A stretch of DNA of 64,000 nucleotides from the NCBI GenBank assembly GCA_963921935.1, contig OY998184.1:28859567-28923566 (forward strand), in the 5' to 3' direction. Origin of the DNA: Galeruca laticollis. Its lineage: Eukaryota; Arthropoda; Insecta; Coleoptera; Chrysomelidae. Of the stretch, positions 19,070 to 28,439 are shown piece by piece (the first letter of the stretch is position 1; every line of letters begins with the position of its first letter). The position numbers and the translations under genes were made by a program. The notes below the pieces were generated by a model that saw nothing but the letters and a program-made list of their open reading frames with translations, ran no database searches and was not told the origin of the DNA.

Positions 19070-20332
19070 ATGACGACCGAGTATGTAAAACGTTCTCGTA
19101 TGAACGATATGCCTTCAATGTTTGATATCTATCGCAAGCCTAGTTTCGATGAATCGATTCGCAAAGCTGAGTACAGAACATATGCTCCGTTCATCAAATC
19201 GTTCAGTTGCAGCGACATTGTGGAATTCAGCATCAATCAAGTTGATTCGTTTTTTGCAATGAATGAAACTTTGTTGTGTATTAAAGGATCACTCACTGTG
19301 CATGGAGGGGGTGATGTGAAGCTGGCAAATAATGTTGGTGCTTTCCTTTTCGATTCGTGTACATATAGTGAAAGTGCAAGAGAGATGGAAACTGTTCGGG
19401 ATCCTGGAATCGTTAGCGCTGTACGTGCCATGACATGCTACAATCAAGAAGATTCCAATCATATGGCTATAGCTGGGTGGAATTATCCCAAAGACCCCAT
19501 CCTGAATACCAGCGACAAATCATTTAACCTTCAAATTCCTCTAAAGCATATTTTCAACATTTTCAACGACTATCCTATGATTACGTGTGGACGACAAACA
19601 ATACGTTTGGTTCGAGCTCGAAACGATAACGATTGGGTGCTTATCACAGAAAAAAACGTTTCTGGTACACTTTCCACTACAACCGTTAACATCAACATTA
19701 CCAGCATCGAATTGAAAATCAGGCATATCTATCCTAATGATGATATTAAGTTGGAACTTATGAAGGCCATTCAAAAGGATCAGCCTATAGTTATTCCATT
19801 TAGAAAGTGGGAGATACACGAACTGCCTGCAATTACCAGAAATGCTAGACGTGAAGTTTGGGCTGTTAAAACTACAACTTCAGTCGAACGACCTCGTTAT
19901 GTTATTGTTTTCTTTCAAACCAACAAACGTGACAACAGCACAGCCGACCCCACTTTATTCGACAACGCAGACATTCAAAGTATCAGACTATCGCTAAATG
20001 GGGAATATTATCCCAATGAAAGAATGCAGTTGGATTTCACTAAAAATGATTACAATGAGGCCTATTTCAACTATACAGAATTTTATCCTAGCTATACGAA
20101 TTCGGCACAGAAGCGCCCTCTGTTGGATTATCCCTCTTTCAAGAAGCGTGCATTGTTTGTTATCGATTGCTCGAAACAAGAAGAAAGTATGAAATCGTCC
20201 ACAGTCGATGTAAAACTTGACATTGAAGCAAACATTGGTTTTCCCGAAAACACCAAAGTATATTGTGTTATAATACACGACTGCGTAATGGAGTATTTCC
20301 CCCTCACAGAAATAGTCAAGACTCTAAATTGA
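19070..20332 (+). CDS. Hexon-like major capsid protein
   Basis: A 420-residue protein in the position and size range of the double jelly-roll major capsid protein of arthropod Polintons. The N-terminus is charged; two beta-rich halves follow, one with VDSFFAMNETLLCIKGSLTV and the other with ADIQSIRLSLNGEYYPNERM and DYNEAYFNYTEFY. Trimers would form the capsid facets. It lies 142 bp after the penton gene and 34 bp before the ATG of the next gene. No polyadenylation signal lies in between, so it may share a transcript with that gene. Confidence 0.85.
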   Translation: MTTEYVKRSRMNDMPSMFDIYRKPSFDESIRKAEYRTYAPFIKSFSCSDIVEFSINQVDSFFAMNETLLCIKGSLTVHGGGDVKLANNVGAFLFDSCTYSESAREMETVRDPGIVSAVRAMTCYNQEDSNHMAIAGWNYPKDPILNTSDKSFNLQIPLKHIFNIFNDYPMITCGRQTIRLVRARNDNDWVLITEKNVSGTLSTTTVNINITSIELKIRHIYPNDDIKLELMKAIQKDQPIVIPFRKWEIHELPAITRNARREVWAVKTTTSVERPRYVIVFFQTNKRDNSTADPTLFDNADIQSIRLSLNGEYYPNERMQLDFTKNDYNEAYFNYTEFYPSYTNSAQKRPLLDYPSFKKRALFVIDCSKQEESMKSSTVDVKLDIEANIGFPENTKVYCVIIHDCVMEYFPLTEIVKTLN

Positions 20333-20366
20333 AGTGCAGTACGTCAGTATTCGAGCAGACGTCATC

Positions 20367-20858
20367 ATGAGAGTTGCACTCGTAGACATTCAAGGTTTCG
20401 TTATAGATGGATTCTTTGTTGTCAAAGAACTCACCATTGAAGTTGGTTTTAAGCAAAGTCACTACATATTCCTACCATGCCAATCAATTTCTACGTTAAG
20501 CGACCAGGATAAGAAGACGGTGTCATACTTGGAGAAGAATGTGCATGGTATTCGATACTCTTCAGGTGACATTGAGTACTCCAAATTAAATGATATATTG
20601 GCAACTAAGCTATTGTATGCTGCCGATTTTATATACGTACGCGGACATCAGAAAGCAGAATTTCTACTAAAGAAATGTCACATTTTTGGTGTGTTTCCCC
20701 ACATTATTGATGTTTGCAAGTTTGATGGAACACCATGTGCTACAGGAAACTTTGAACGAGATCCAAATCCTTGTCACGCTACTGGTCTATACTCTTGTGC
20801 CCAAAGAAATGTAGAGCGTCTCCGGCATTGGTTTTTGAATACTGTATTACCATTGTAA
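20367..20858 (+). CDS. Conserved Polinton protein with possible RNase H-like exonuclease fold
   Basis: A 163-residue protein starting at ATG 20367 (MRVALVDIQGFVIDG); the longer open frame begins with GTG and crosses a TCAGT initiator at 20344-20348, so the downstream ATG is preferred. Similar proteins occur in many insect mobile elements, but I know of no proven function. The opening strand VDIQGF, the following KELTIE strand and the later DFIYVRGHQKAEFL segment resemble the layout of DEDD exonucleases; this is a weak inference because only some acidic positions are present. The C-terminus is Cys/His-rich. AATAAA at 20868-20873 ends the rightward block. Confidence 0.65.
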   Translation: MRVALVDIQGFVIDGFFVVKELTIEVGFKQSHYIFLPCQSISTLSDQDKKTVSYLEKNVHGIRYSSGDIEYSKLNDILATKLLYAADFIYVRGHQKAEFLLKKCHIFGVFPHIIDVCKFDGTPCATGNFERDPNPCHATGLYSCAQRNVERLRHWFLNTVLPL

Positions 20859-20959
20859 TGTCTAAATAATAAATTGTTTATGGAATGATTCGCATTTTTA
20901 TTAAGACATCCTGTATATTCTCAACCAGTATATTACATGAGAGTTTAACAAATACTAAT

Positions 20960-21430
20960 ATTATAGAGACCTCGTCACGTTTAACGTCAAATGTCACGTG
21001 TCTAACGCCACGTCTAACGTCGCGTGTAACGTGTCAAACGTCACACGTCAAACGTCACGTGTTTAACGTCGTGTGTTGAACGTCATACGTCACGTAACGT
21101 CGCGTGTAACGTGTCAAACGTCATACGTCAAACGTCACGTGTTCAACGTCACGTGTTGAACGTCATACGTCACGTATCAAACGTCTCGTGTTTAGATGTG
21201 ATGATGATCATCGAAACGTAGCTTTAGATTTTTCCCGTAATGTCAAACGTCGTGTGTCATGTTAAACGTCATACGTCACGTGTCTAACGGCACGTCTAAC
21301 GTCGCGTGTAACGTGTCAAACGTCGTTTGTAACGTCAACCGTCACGTGTTTAACGTCGCGTGTTAGACGTCATACGTCACGTGTCACACGTTACTTGTCA
21401 TACGTCACGTGTCAAACGTCAGACGTCTCG
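20960..21430. repeat. ACGTCA/CACGTG-rich tandem repeat cluster
   Basis: About 470 bp made mostly of short units such as AACGTCACGTGT, TCAAACGTC and CATACGTCACGT, imperfectly repeated. The cluster is packed with half-CRE ACGTCA and E-box CACGTG sites. It begins about 85 bp after the last rightward gene's polyadenylation signal. A short interruption near 21195-21240 contains a GATGATGATCATC palindrome-like segment. Confidence 0.85.
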
Positions 21431-21436
21431 TATAAA

Positions 21437-21477
21437 AAAAAACCACAATAATTGATAACGGGAAAGAAATAACGAAT
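21437..21477 (+). repeat. 41 bp direct repeat, copy 2
   Basis: Identical to 10685-10725, which lies upstream of the left metalloproteinase. Here it separates the ACGT-rich cluster from the longer tandem repeats. Confidence 0.85.
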
Positions 21478-21529
21478 TTTATGACAAACACCCCGTATAT
21501 CGAACGTAGTGGTTTATCTCTTCTTCACA

Positions 21530-22770
21530 ATGGTGTTTATTCAACTTCGATCCGACCAATCAGAGAGATGCTAGTGCCCTTATGGCGTCTTTGTACATCA
21601 TGTATACGATAATAGTCTAACAATCATGGGGTCGTTTATTCGACTTCAATCTGACCAATCAGAGATATGCTAGCGTCCTAATGGTAACGTTGCTTACGTC
21701 ACACCATTTACATGATATCACAGAACAGATGGGGCATACGACGGAAGGTCCATTCGACATAAGACACATTTGTCATACGACACATACGGCGATGGTTAAC
21801 GGCACCCTCTGGTCATTGTCGATCACTTCTTCAGATGACTCTTTTGATACTCCTTGTATATTTGCAAAACTTATCGCTTATCTCTTCATCTCTTCTTCTT
21901 TCCCATCAATCAACGACACCCTCTGGTCATTGTCTTCAGGTATGATTCTTGTAAACCCTCTGTGGTCATTGTCTTCATCACAATGATGTTTATTTGTCTC
22001 CAATCTGACCAATCAGAGATGCTTGTGCCCTTATGGCATTGTTGACGTCTTGTATACCGATCATCATAGTAACATATTTATGACAACACCCTGTATATCG
22101 GTATATTATTGTAAAACTTATCGCTTATCTCTTCTTCTTTCCCATCAATTAACGACACCCTCTGTGGTCATTGTCTTCAGGTGTGATTCTTGTAAACCCT
22201 CTGTGGTCATTGACTTCATCATAATGGTGTTTATTTGACCCCAAACTGACTAATCAGAGGTGCTTGTGCCCTTTTGGTATCGTAGACATCTTGTATACTG
22301 ATCATCGTAGTAACATATTTATGACAACACCTCGTATATCGGTATATTATTGAAAAACTTATCGCTTATCTCTTCTTCTTTCCCATTGATCAACGGCACC
22401 CTCTGGTCATTGTCTTCAGGTATGATTCTTGTAAACCCTCTGGTCATTGACTTCATTACAATGGTGTTTATTCGACTCCAAACTGACTAATCAGAGATGT
22501 TTGTGTCCTTTTGGTATCGTAGACATCTTGTATACTGATCATCGTAGTAACATATTTATGACAACACATCGTATATCGGTATATTATTGTAAAACTTATC
22601 GCTTATCTCTTCTTCTTTACCATTGATCAACGACACCCTCTGGTCACTGTCTTCAGGTATGATTCTTGTAAACCCTCTGGTCATTGACTTCATCATAATG
22701 GTGTTTATTTGACTCCAAACTGACTAATCAGAGATGCTTGTGCCCTTATGGCGTCTTTGTACATCCCGTA
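21530..22770. repeat. Tandem repeat array, about 240 bp units
   Basis: The marker CTTATCGCTTATCTC occurs at 21870, 22117, 22358 and 22595, spacings of 247, 241 and 237 bp. Each unit also contains CACCCTCTGGTCATTGTC, CTAATCAGAGATGCTTGTGC and CGTATATCGGTATATTATTG with small changes. Partial units flank the array. Open frames here are by-products of the repeat. Confidence 0.9.
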
Positions 22771-22929
22771 TACGATAATAATCTAAAAACGATGCAGATA
22801 ACGTCTAACAGTTGAATATTTGTTGTTGTTGTGATACAATCTGAATTAAAAATAAATGTAATATTTCGATAAATTCTAAATTCGCTTTCACAATATACTC
22901 TGATATGATAATAACTTGGTGGTCTTGCT

Positions 22930-23000
22930 AGCATACTAAAAGACTATTAACGCATGAGAATGTGTGATCGATGGTTCGAATCCTATCGTCGGTAGCGAAA
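22930..23000 (+). ncRNA. tRNA-like remnant with B box
   Basis: The sequence has a perfect eukaryotic B box GGTTCGAATCC, an A-box-like TAGCATACTAAAAG about 45 bp upstream, and a 6 bp hairpin ACGCAT/ATGTGT between them. Arms do not fold into a full cloverleaf (the T-arm has a bulge). It is probably a decayed tRNA or tRNA-derived repeat rather than a working tRNA gene. Confidence 0.35.
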
Positions 23001-23315
23001 TATTTAATAAATTGTATGAAAACATTGTCAATATGGAACTATCGTTGTCGTAATACCAAAAAATGTATTTATACCTTTTTTCAAGGATTCCATATCACTT
23101 TCGTGAAATTGTGATAAACTATTATTTTTGTATGCGTTTGATATATCGCATTTCCTGTTGTTATGTTGATTTTTTCTAATTGTGGGTTGAGTCATATCAA
23201 TTTTACAAAATTTCTGTGGTGAGTTGATTTTATTTTCATATTTATCATTTCCTGTTGTGATTACAGAATTTCAGAAAAACAATTTAATTATTTGCAAAAG
23301 TTTATTTTAAAAATA

Positions 23316-24827
23316 TTATTGATAAAAAGAAATTATTTTTGTTAATAAAGTCTTGAGATGATTTAAAAGGTCTCCATTAGGACATGGGATATCAAATAGG
23401 TTCCAATTGAAGGGTCCGGCTGCAACAAGTTTTTTGGTAAACTCATTATATTTGTAGTATGTGGTGTTTTTGAAAAAGTACATGTGTCCGTCAATGTACT
23501 GGAATGCTCCTGTAACATCTGCGGGTAGTCCAGGGAAAATATCTTTAATTTGTCCTCTATTTAAGACATTTTTTAAGTTCTTATCATATTCAATATAATT
23601 ATTGTTATTATAAAATACATAAATTTTTCCGTGGTTGCTTTGAAACATTGTGTTTATTTGAGAATTTTTTGGTATAAGTAAATTACCTTGCTCAAGTATT
23701 CGCAAACCTGGGAAATCTGCTATATAGTATTTACGAACATCTTTATTGACTGCTATTAAATTACCGGTAGAACTTTGAAAAATCTGAATTATGGAGCCCA
23801 CTTCTTCGGGTAGATAATCATCGAGCATTTCTGGTTCTGAGGGAATAAGTTTCGAATTCAAATCCATTTTCCATAGAAAATCTTTATAAATAATATATAA
23901 GTGATAATTTTCAAATGTACCAGCCATCGCAGTAAACATATACTCCGGCGTTATGTCGCATAAATTTTTATTTGGTGGATGAGGTCTATGATGACCTGTA
24001 GTCGGTGGCGTAGGTTTGAAAGGATTATTTGCATATTTATTGGTGGGTCCATAAAGAGCTTCAAGAGCCATTTTATCATCTTCATCCAATTTTGGGGTCG
24101 CGTTTCGTTGATACCATGGATACATTATTGCTTGTTTATTATCACTATGGGATATACCTAAGATATGTCCAATTTCATGAATTATTACCATGAGTAGACT
24201 GGTCCTATCATCTGAACTTGATCCATCTAAACTTAAATCCCACTTTTCATCAGCATCAATATGAAGTTCTATACAGCTGTTGCCATTTGGGAAATAACCA
24301 TGTGCCAACACCTTTCCAGGACCATCAAATGCGCTGGGGCATTCATCTCTACCTTGGCAATCTGCACGAAAATAGTGTTTTCCATGTACAACAGTGATAG
24401 ATATATCGGGAGCATAAGGTCTTGTTTTGTGTATTAATTCAAATTTGAACTTTGAACTGTTACTCCACACTTCAAAAGCCTTTTCGATTACATCAAGATA
24501 TGCTTGATTTGCCTGAGGGAAGAACCATTTCAAATCAAATTTGGTCCATTTTGATCTAACTCTAAAAGAATGATCATCGTCGGAAGCTGTTTCACTTACA
24601 GAACATCTTGGCCTATTCATAAGTTGTATTGTATCTTCATCTAATTCTCCCGTTGCAGGAATATTATATTTTTCTTGAAAACTCAACAAATAATCCTCAA
24701 GTTTAGTCAAATCATTTTCATTTGCGTATCCGAAGCGTTGTAAATAATCCATAGCATACTGCTGGTCGACAACACAAAGTGCTGGACATAGCGCTGCAGC
24801 TAATATAATTATTAACATGATCTTCAC
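23316..24827 (-). CDS. Secreted matrix metalloproteinase with hemopexin domain (right copy)
   Basis: A 503-residue intronless MMP, clearly related to the left copy but well diverged from it. A signal peptide occupies about residues 1-18. The propeptide contains NRPRC (Cys75) as cysteine switch. The catalytic domain has HEIGHILGISH (217-227) and Met-turn AIMYPWY (Met235). A short Pro/His linker leads to a four-blade hemopexin domain with its paired terminal Cys residues. Three Cys in the catalytic domain and the C-terminal tail (LLNHLKTLLTKI) match the left copy. A possible processing site RVRS precedes the catalytic domain. AATAAA lies 10 nt downstream of the stop (minus strand 23306-23301). 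The gene faces inward from the right TIR. Confidence 0.92.
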   Translation of the reverse strand: MKIMLIIILAAALCPALCVVDQQYAMDYLQRFGYANENDLTKLEDYLLSFQEKYNIPATGELDEDTIQLMNRPRCSVSETASDDDHSFRVRSKWTKFDLKWFFPQANQAYLDVIEKAFEVWSNSSKFKFELIHKTRPYAPDISITVVHGKHYFRADCQGRDECPSAFDGPGKVLAHGYFPNGNSCIELHIDADEKWDLSLDGSSSDDRTSLLMVIIHEIGHILGISHSDNKQAIMYPWYQRNATPKLDEDDKMALEALYGPTNKYANNPFKPTPPTTGHHRPHPPNKNLCDITPEYMFTAMAGTFENYHLYIIYKDFLWKMDLNSKLIPSEPEMLDDYLPEEVGSIIQIFQSSTGNLIAVNKDVRKYYIADFPGLRILEQGNLLIPKNSQINTMFQSNHGKIYVFYNNNNYIEYDKNLKNVLNRGQIKDIFPGLPADVTGAFQYIDGHMYFFKNTTYYKYNEFTKKLVAAGPFNWNLFDIPCPNGDLLNHLKTLLTKIISFYQ

Positions 24828-25001
24828 CCTTCTGTTATCCTCAAGAAACTAATCTCCCAACACATTATTAACAACATTTTTTAAAAAAAACCCCACCCCC
24901 CAAAGATTCAATTACTGCGTGTCACGCATAAAATATTATATGTTACTTTCAAGCCACCCGGTACGAAATTCTTAGTAATATTTCAACATAAGTTACTTTA
25001 A

Positions 25002-25332
25002 GCCCCCCGGTAGCGCGCCGCCTTATCATCCTAACGGATCTTTCTCGACTACGTCACATTTTACAGCAAGAAGCGTACGGTGCGCGAACATCGCAGCAAT
25101 ACTACCTTCCTTCGCTAATAATATGCATGAGAGCTTATGGCGGCATGTGTTGAACGTCTTGCTATAGACGCGAAGGTTGTGCGATCGAATCTCACTGAAG
25201 TTTTTTTTCAGATTTTTAAAACAGGACTAAAAATGGCGGCCTAAAATTAAAAACGCGCGCGCCGCCACTCTCAGCGCCACCAAGCGGAGATTTTTGAAGT
25301 AGTGAATTAGAACTCTCATAGCTCTATCTACT
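25002..25332 (-). repeat. Right terminal inverted repeat
   Basis: 331 bp, the reverse complement of the left TIR without its 67 bp duplication, ending in CT at 25332. It is rich in CpG compared with the rest of the element and includes a tRNA-like segment. Confidence 0.95.
25132..25199 (+). ncRNA. tRNA-like segment in right TIR
   Basis: In order: A-box-like TGGCGGCATGTG (from 25138), anticodon-like hairpin CGTCT/AGACG (25155-25170) whose loop contains GCT, B box GATCGAATC (25183-25191) with flanking GTGCG/CTCAC pairing, an acceptor-like pairing of 5 of 7 positions, and eight T at 25201-25208. It resembles a decayed serine-type tRNA. The loop is one base short, so aminoacylation is unlikely; Pol III promotion is possible. 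Confidence 0.4.
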
Positions 25333-25338
25333 GAAGAT
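25333..25338. repeat. Polinton target site duplication, right copy
   Basis: GAAGAT, identical to 10034-10039, directly after the terminal CT. Confidence 0.92.
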
Positions 25339-27130
25339 CCTCCAAGCCTAGTTAATGAAACGATGGATTGGCAAAGTTTTAAAATAGAACTTGAAAAATG
25401 CATTGTTTTTGCAGCTCCTTTGAAAACAGAAGAACAACTAGATAAAGGAATTTAAGTCTTCGTAAAAAATATCCAACAAGCAGCATGGGAAAATACGCCT
25501 GAAATTACCCGCAGAACAAAAGAAAATAATTATGCAATCAGGTACTTCATTTCTGAAAAACCAAAACTAGAGCACCTTCAGATAAGGCATACTTGAATAA
25601 CGCAGCACAGCAACTAAAACGAGAAATCCAGGGTGTTAAAGTGCATCTATTGGTAACTACTTGAGTGAACTAACTAATGATCACAGGACAGATTATACAC
25701 TTTGGAAATCTACCAAACGACTGAAAAGACCTACCTTACAAAATTCACCAATCAGAAATGCAGATAGAACCTGGGTTTGAAACAATATTCAAAAAGCATG
25801 CAGATTCGCAGAACATCTACAAACAACCTTCCAATCGAATGATGGATAAGATCCTAAAGATTAGAATGAACCAGAACCAGAAGATGTTGCAATCAGACCT
25901 ATTTGCCCAAAGGAAGTTTTTGAGGTGATCAGAACAAACATCAATCCGAAAAAGACCCTCGCTTTGATCTGATTACTGGCGAAATTCTGAAACAACTACT
26001 AAAAAAGGCCATAGTAAAAATTACAAATCTTATCAACGCTTCTTTCAGATTGTAATATGTTCCTAAGATGTGGTAAGTTGCACAGGTCATTATGATCCCC
26101 AAACCAGTAAAGCCTCCTCATGAATTTTCATCATACAGGCTGATTTCATTGGTGCATGTCATCTCGAAGCTCTATGAAAAACTGCTCCTTAAGAAACTGA
26201 AGCCAATAATAGAAGATAAAAAACTGATTCCGGCCCATAAATTTGGTTTTAGGGAAAAACACTCGACCATAGATCAAATTCTTAGAATCACGGATAGTAT
26301 TGAGAAATTCTTGGGAGAAAATGAGGTCTGTTCCACTGTCCTCTTAGATCTAGCACAGGCCTTTGATACAGTATGGCACAAAGGATTACTCCACAAATTG
26401 GAAATGGTTTTGCCAAGACAATATTCTGAAATCCTGAAGTCTTACGTGTCAAATAAATATTTCAGAGTAAAGCATTCTGATATAAAAGAAATCAAGGCAG
26501 GGGTACCTCAAGGTAGCGAACTTGGTCCAATGCTCTATCTGCTGTACACTAGTGACATCCCTGAACTTGAACACCACACAATAGCTACTAGGACCAAGTT
26601 CTAAGTTATCCACGTACAACAAACTGCATCTATACAAGCAAATATTGAGACCCATTTGCAGTTATGGCATACAACAATTGGGTTGTGCCAGTAAAAGTAA
26701 CATCGAAATTATTCAACGATTCCAGAATAAGATACTAAGGAACATCACCCTGGCTTTGCTGAAACAGTGATATTCATCGTGATCTTCAGATGGAGACTCT
26801 TAACCAAATCACAACCAAATTTGACAGTAGCCATGAACATCGGCCGCTTATACATGGGAGTGTCGAGTCAATCCAGCTCCTAGACAACATAAACATGACT
26901 AAGGACTTAAGAGGATTAGTTCAATAAGTATTTAGTGAGAAAGCAGAGCATAGTGCGGATAAGCGTAACACTCTGGTTTTAGTGTTATTAAAACATTAGA
27001 CTCTAAGGTCCACTAGTGAGTTAGACCCTAGTTTAAAGTTTTCTAATCTTAGTAATTTAGGTTAGAATAATATTGCTCATTGATCTCTTTCTGATCAGAT
27101 TCTACGAGTAATATCACTAAACATTCCTCT
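25339..27130 (+). mobile_element. Jockey-like LINE, right half (reverse transcriptase)
   Basis: Continuation of the LINE at 9381-10039. The linker domain (about 25339-26040) has several stops and frameshifts. The RT core is open from 26092 to 26604, with FGFREKHSTIDQI, LLDLAQAFDTVWHKGLL and GVPQGSELGPMLYLLYTSDIP. The frame ends before the YxDD box. Decayed thumb and C-terminal region runs to about 26990, followed by an AT-rich tail. It is an inactive copy. Confidence 0.8.
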
Positions 27131-27379
27131 CTGGGGGTGTTTATAAATATAAAAAAAGATCAATGATGTATAAGTTAAGCGCGACACTTTTTTTTAAATA
27201 GAAACCGTTGATAAGTAATATCATAAAATAAAATTGGTGAAGAATAAAATCGAATTTGATTTTGTTTAAACATAAAAATTATAGTTTCAAAACACTGAAC
27301 ATTTTTGAAAAACCAATAAATTACTATTAATTTCTAATGAATTAAATGTTCTAATAGACCCCTTCTTAGGCAAAACAGT

Positions 27380-28430
27380 GCCCCACGCGATTGTAAAATG
27401 ATTGCCTCACTTCAGCCAACATATATTAGGACTGATAAGTGCGACCGCATCTGCAATTTTCTACTTTCAGCTCTTCAAAGTTGCGAATCGATAAATTTGA
27501 GATTTTAAGTAGCCCCACAGAAAATTGCAAGGAGCGAGATTTAGTGATCCATCTGGCCATAAAATAGTACCTCTCCCTGATAAAAATCTGTTTGGAAATG
27601 TTCCATTTAAATATTGCTGCATATTAATGTTGTTATGAGCAGGACATCCGTCTTGCTGAAACCATATGTTATTAAATCTATTCCTTGTCAATCTTCGTAT
27701 TACATGGACAATTTGGTTTCTGAGTGAATCTATCTGAATATTTGGTGCCATTTAAATTGCCCTCAATATAAAATGAACCGACAACATGTTCACCAAGTAT
27801 CCCCATCCAAACATTTAATTTTTGAGTTTATTGTAAACGACGTGTTACAAATTTATGAAGATTTTCTCAAGACCAATAACAGACTTGGGATGGATTATGC
27901 CTGGCAAGTAATGGAAAAGTCCATTCATCTGTAAAACCAAGATTGTAAAAAAAATTGTTATCATTGTTAACTTTTTCCATAACTGCCTCTCAAAATACCA
28001 TTCGCCTGATATCCGTTCCATAAATTTCCTGACAATTTTTTAAGAGCGGTATTTATATATTCTAAGGTTCTGCTGACTGTGGTTTTACTGGAACTTTCGC
28101 AATCTTTTTCTGACATAACATGGGAGTAGATCATGGGGTTTTCTTCCATATATCCCTATTTTTTGGTTCATTCTGAGGCTGGGATATATTATGTTCTTTG
28201 GGTGAAACGCAACCGTGCATTTCAAAATTATGATCTGTACGGTGGATAGTTGAGAGTGATGGTGAGGTCCTATGAAGAAATGCCCCCTCAAACAAACCAT
28301 TTATTTGCCGAATTGTGTTCCCTTGAAAATGCCATTTCACAATTTGTACTTTTTCAACAATCTCATAAACATTCATTTTTAATGACTTATATGAATATAC
28401 TTTTCGCGATTAACAAAAGTACAATATTTT
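27380..28430 (-). mobile_element. Tc1/mariner-type transposase remnant
   Basis: On the minus strand, 28376-28131 gives an N-terminal helix-turn-helix region (YEIVEKVQIVKWHFQGNTIR) and 27751-27467 gives the C-terminal catalytic part with WFQQDGCPAHNN (second Asp) and RGTILWPDGSLNLAPCNFLWG, equivalent to the WPxxSPDLTPxDFFLWG block with changes. Between them the frame is broken by stops and shifts. This is a mariner-like element of a type common in insects. Inverted termini were not identified, so limits are those of the coding remains. Confidence 0.7.
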
Positions 28431-28439
28431 AAAGTGACA

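Larger units (their letters stand above)
10040..25332. mobile_element. Polinton/Maverick (adintovirus-like) element, 15.3 kb
   Basis: The element has AG...CT termini, 331 bp inverted repeats, a 6 bp target duplication, a retroviral-type integrase with chromodomain, an FtsK/HerA-type packaging ATPase, an adenain-like protease, and hexon-like and penton-like capsid proteins. Genes diverge from about 16.6 kb. It encodes a complete virion morphogenesis set but no protein-primed DNA polymerase B that I can find. Two matrix metalloproteinase genes sit just inside the TIRs. The integrase is interrupted by a stop codon. The other core frames are open, which suggests a fairly recent copy or continuing selection. 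Confidence 0.95.

Noticed and set aside
20334..20366. Upstream extension of the exonuclease-like protein
   Set aside because: It begins with GTG and crosses the likely transcription start (TCAGT at 20344).
20960..21430. CRISPR-like array of short repeats
   Set aside because: Units are irregular, overlapping and without unique spacers; the sequence is eukaryotic.
21681..22238. Open frames of 63-101 codons in the 240 bp repeats
   Set aside because: They repeat the same short translation in successive units and shift frame between units; by-products of the tandem array.
22930..23000. Functional tRNA gene
   Set aside because: A good B box but no complete cloverleaf and mismatched T-arm; kept only as a low-confidence tRNA-like remnant.
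20859..23300. Search for DNA polymerase B in the right interior
   Set aside because: Only repeats and short frames; no palm motifs or long frame on either strand. The same negative result holds for the other gaps in the element.
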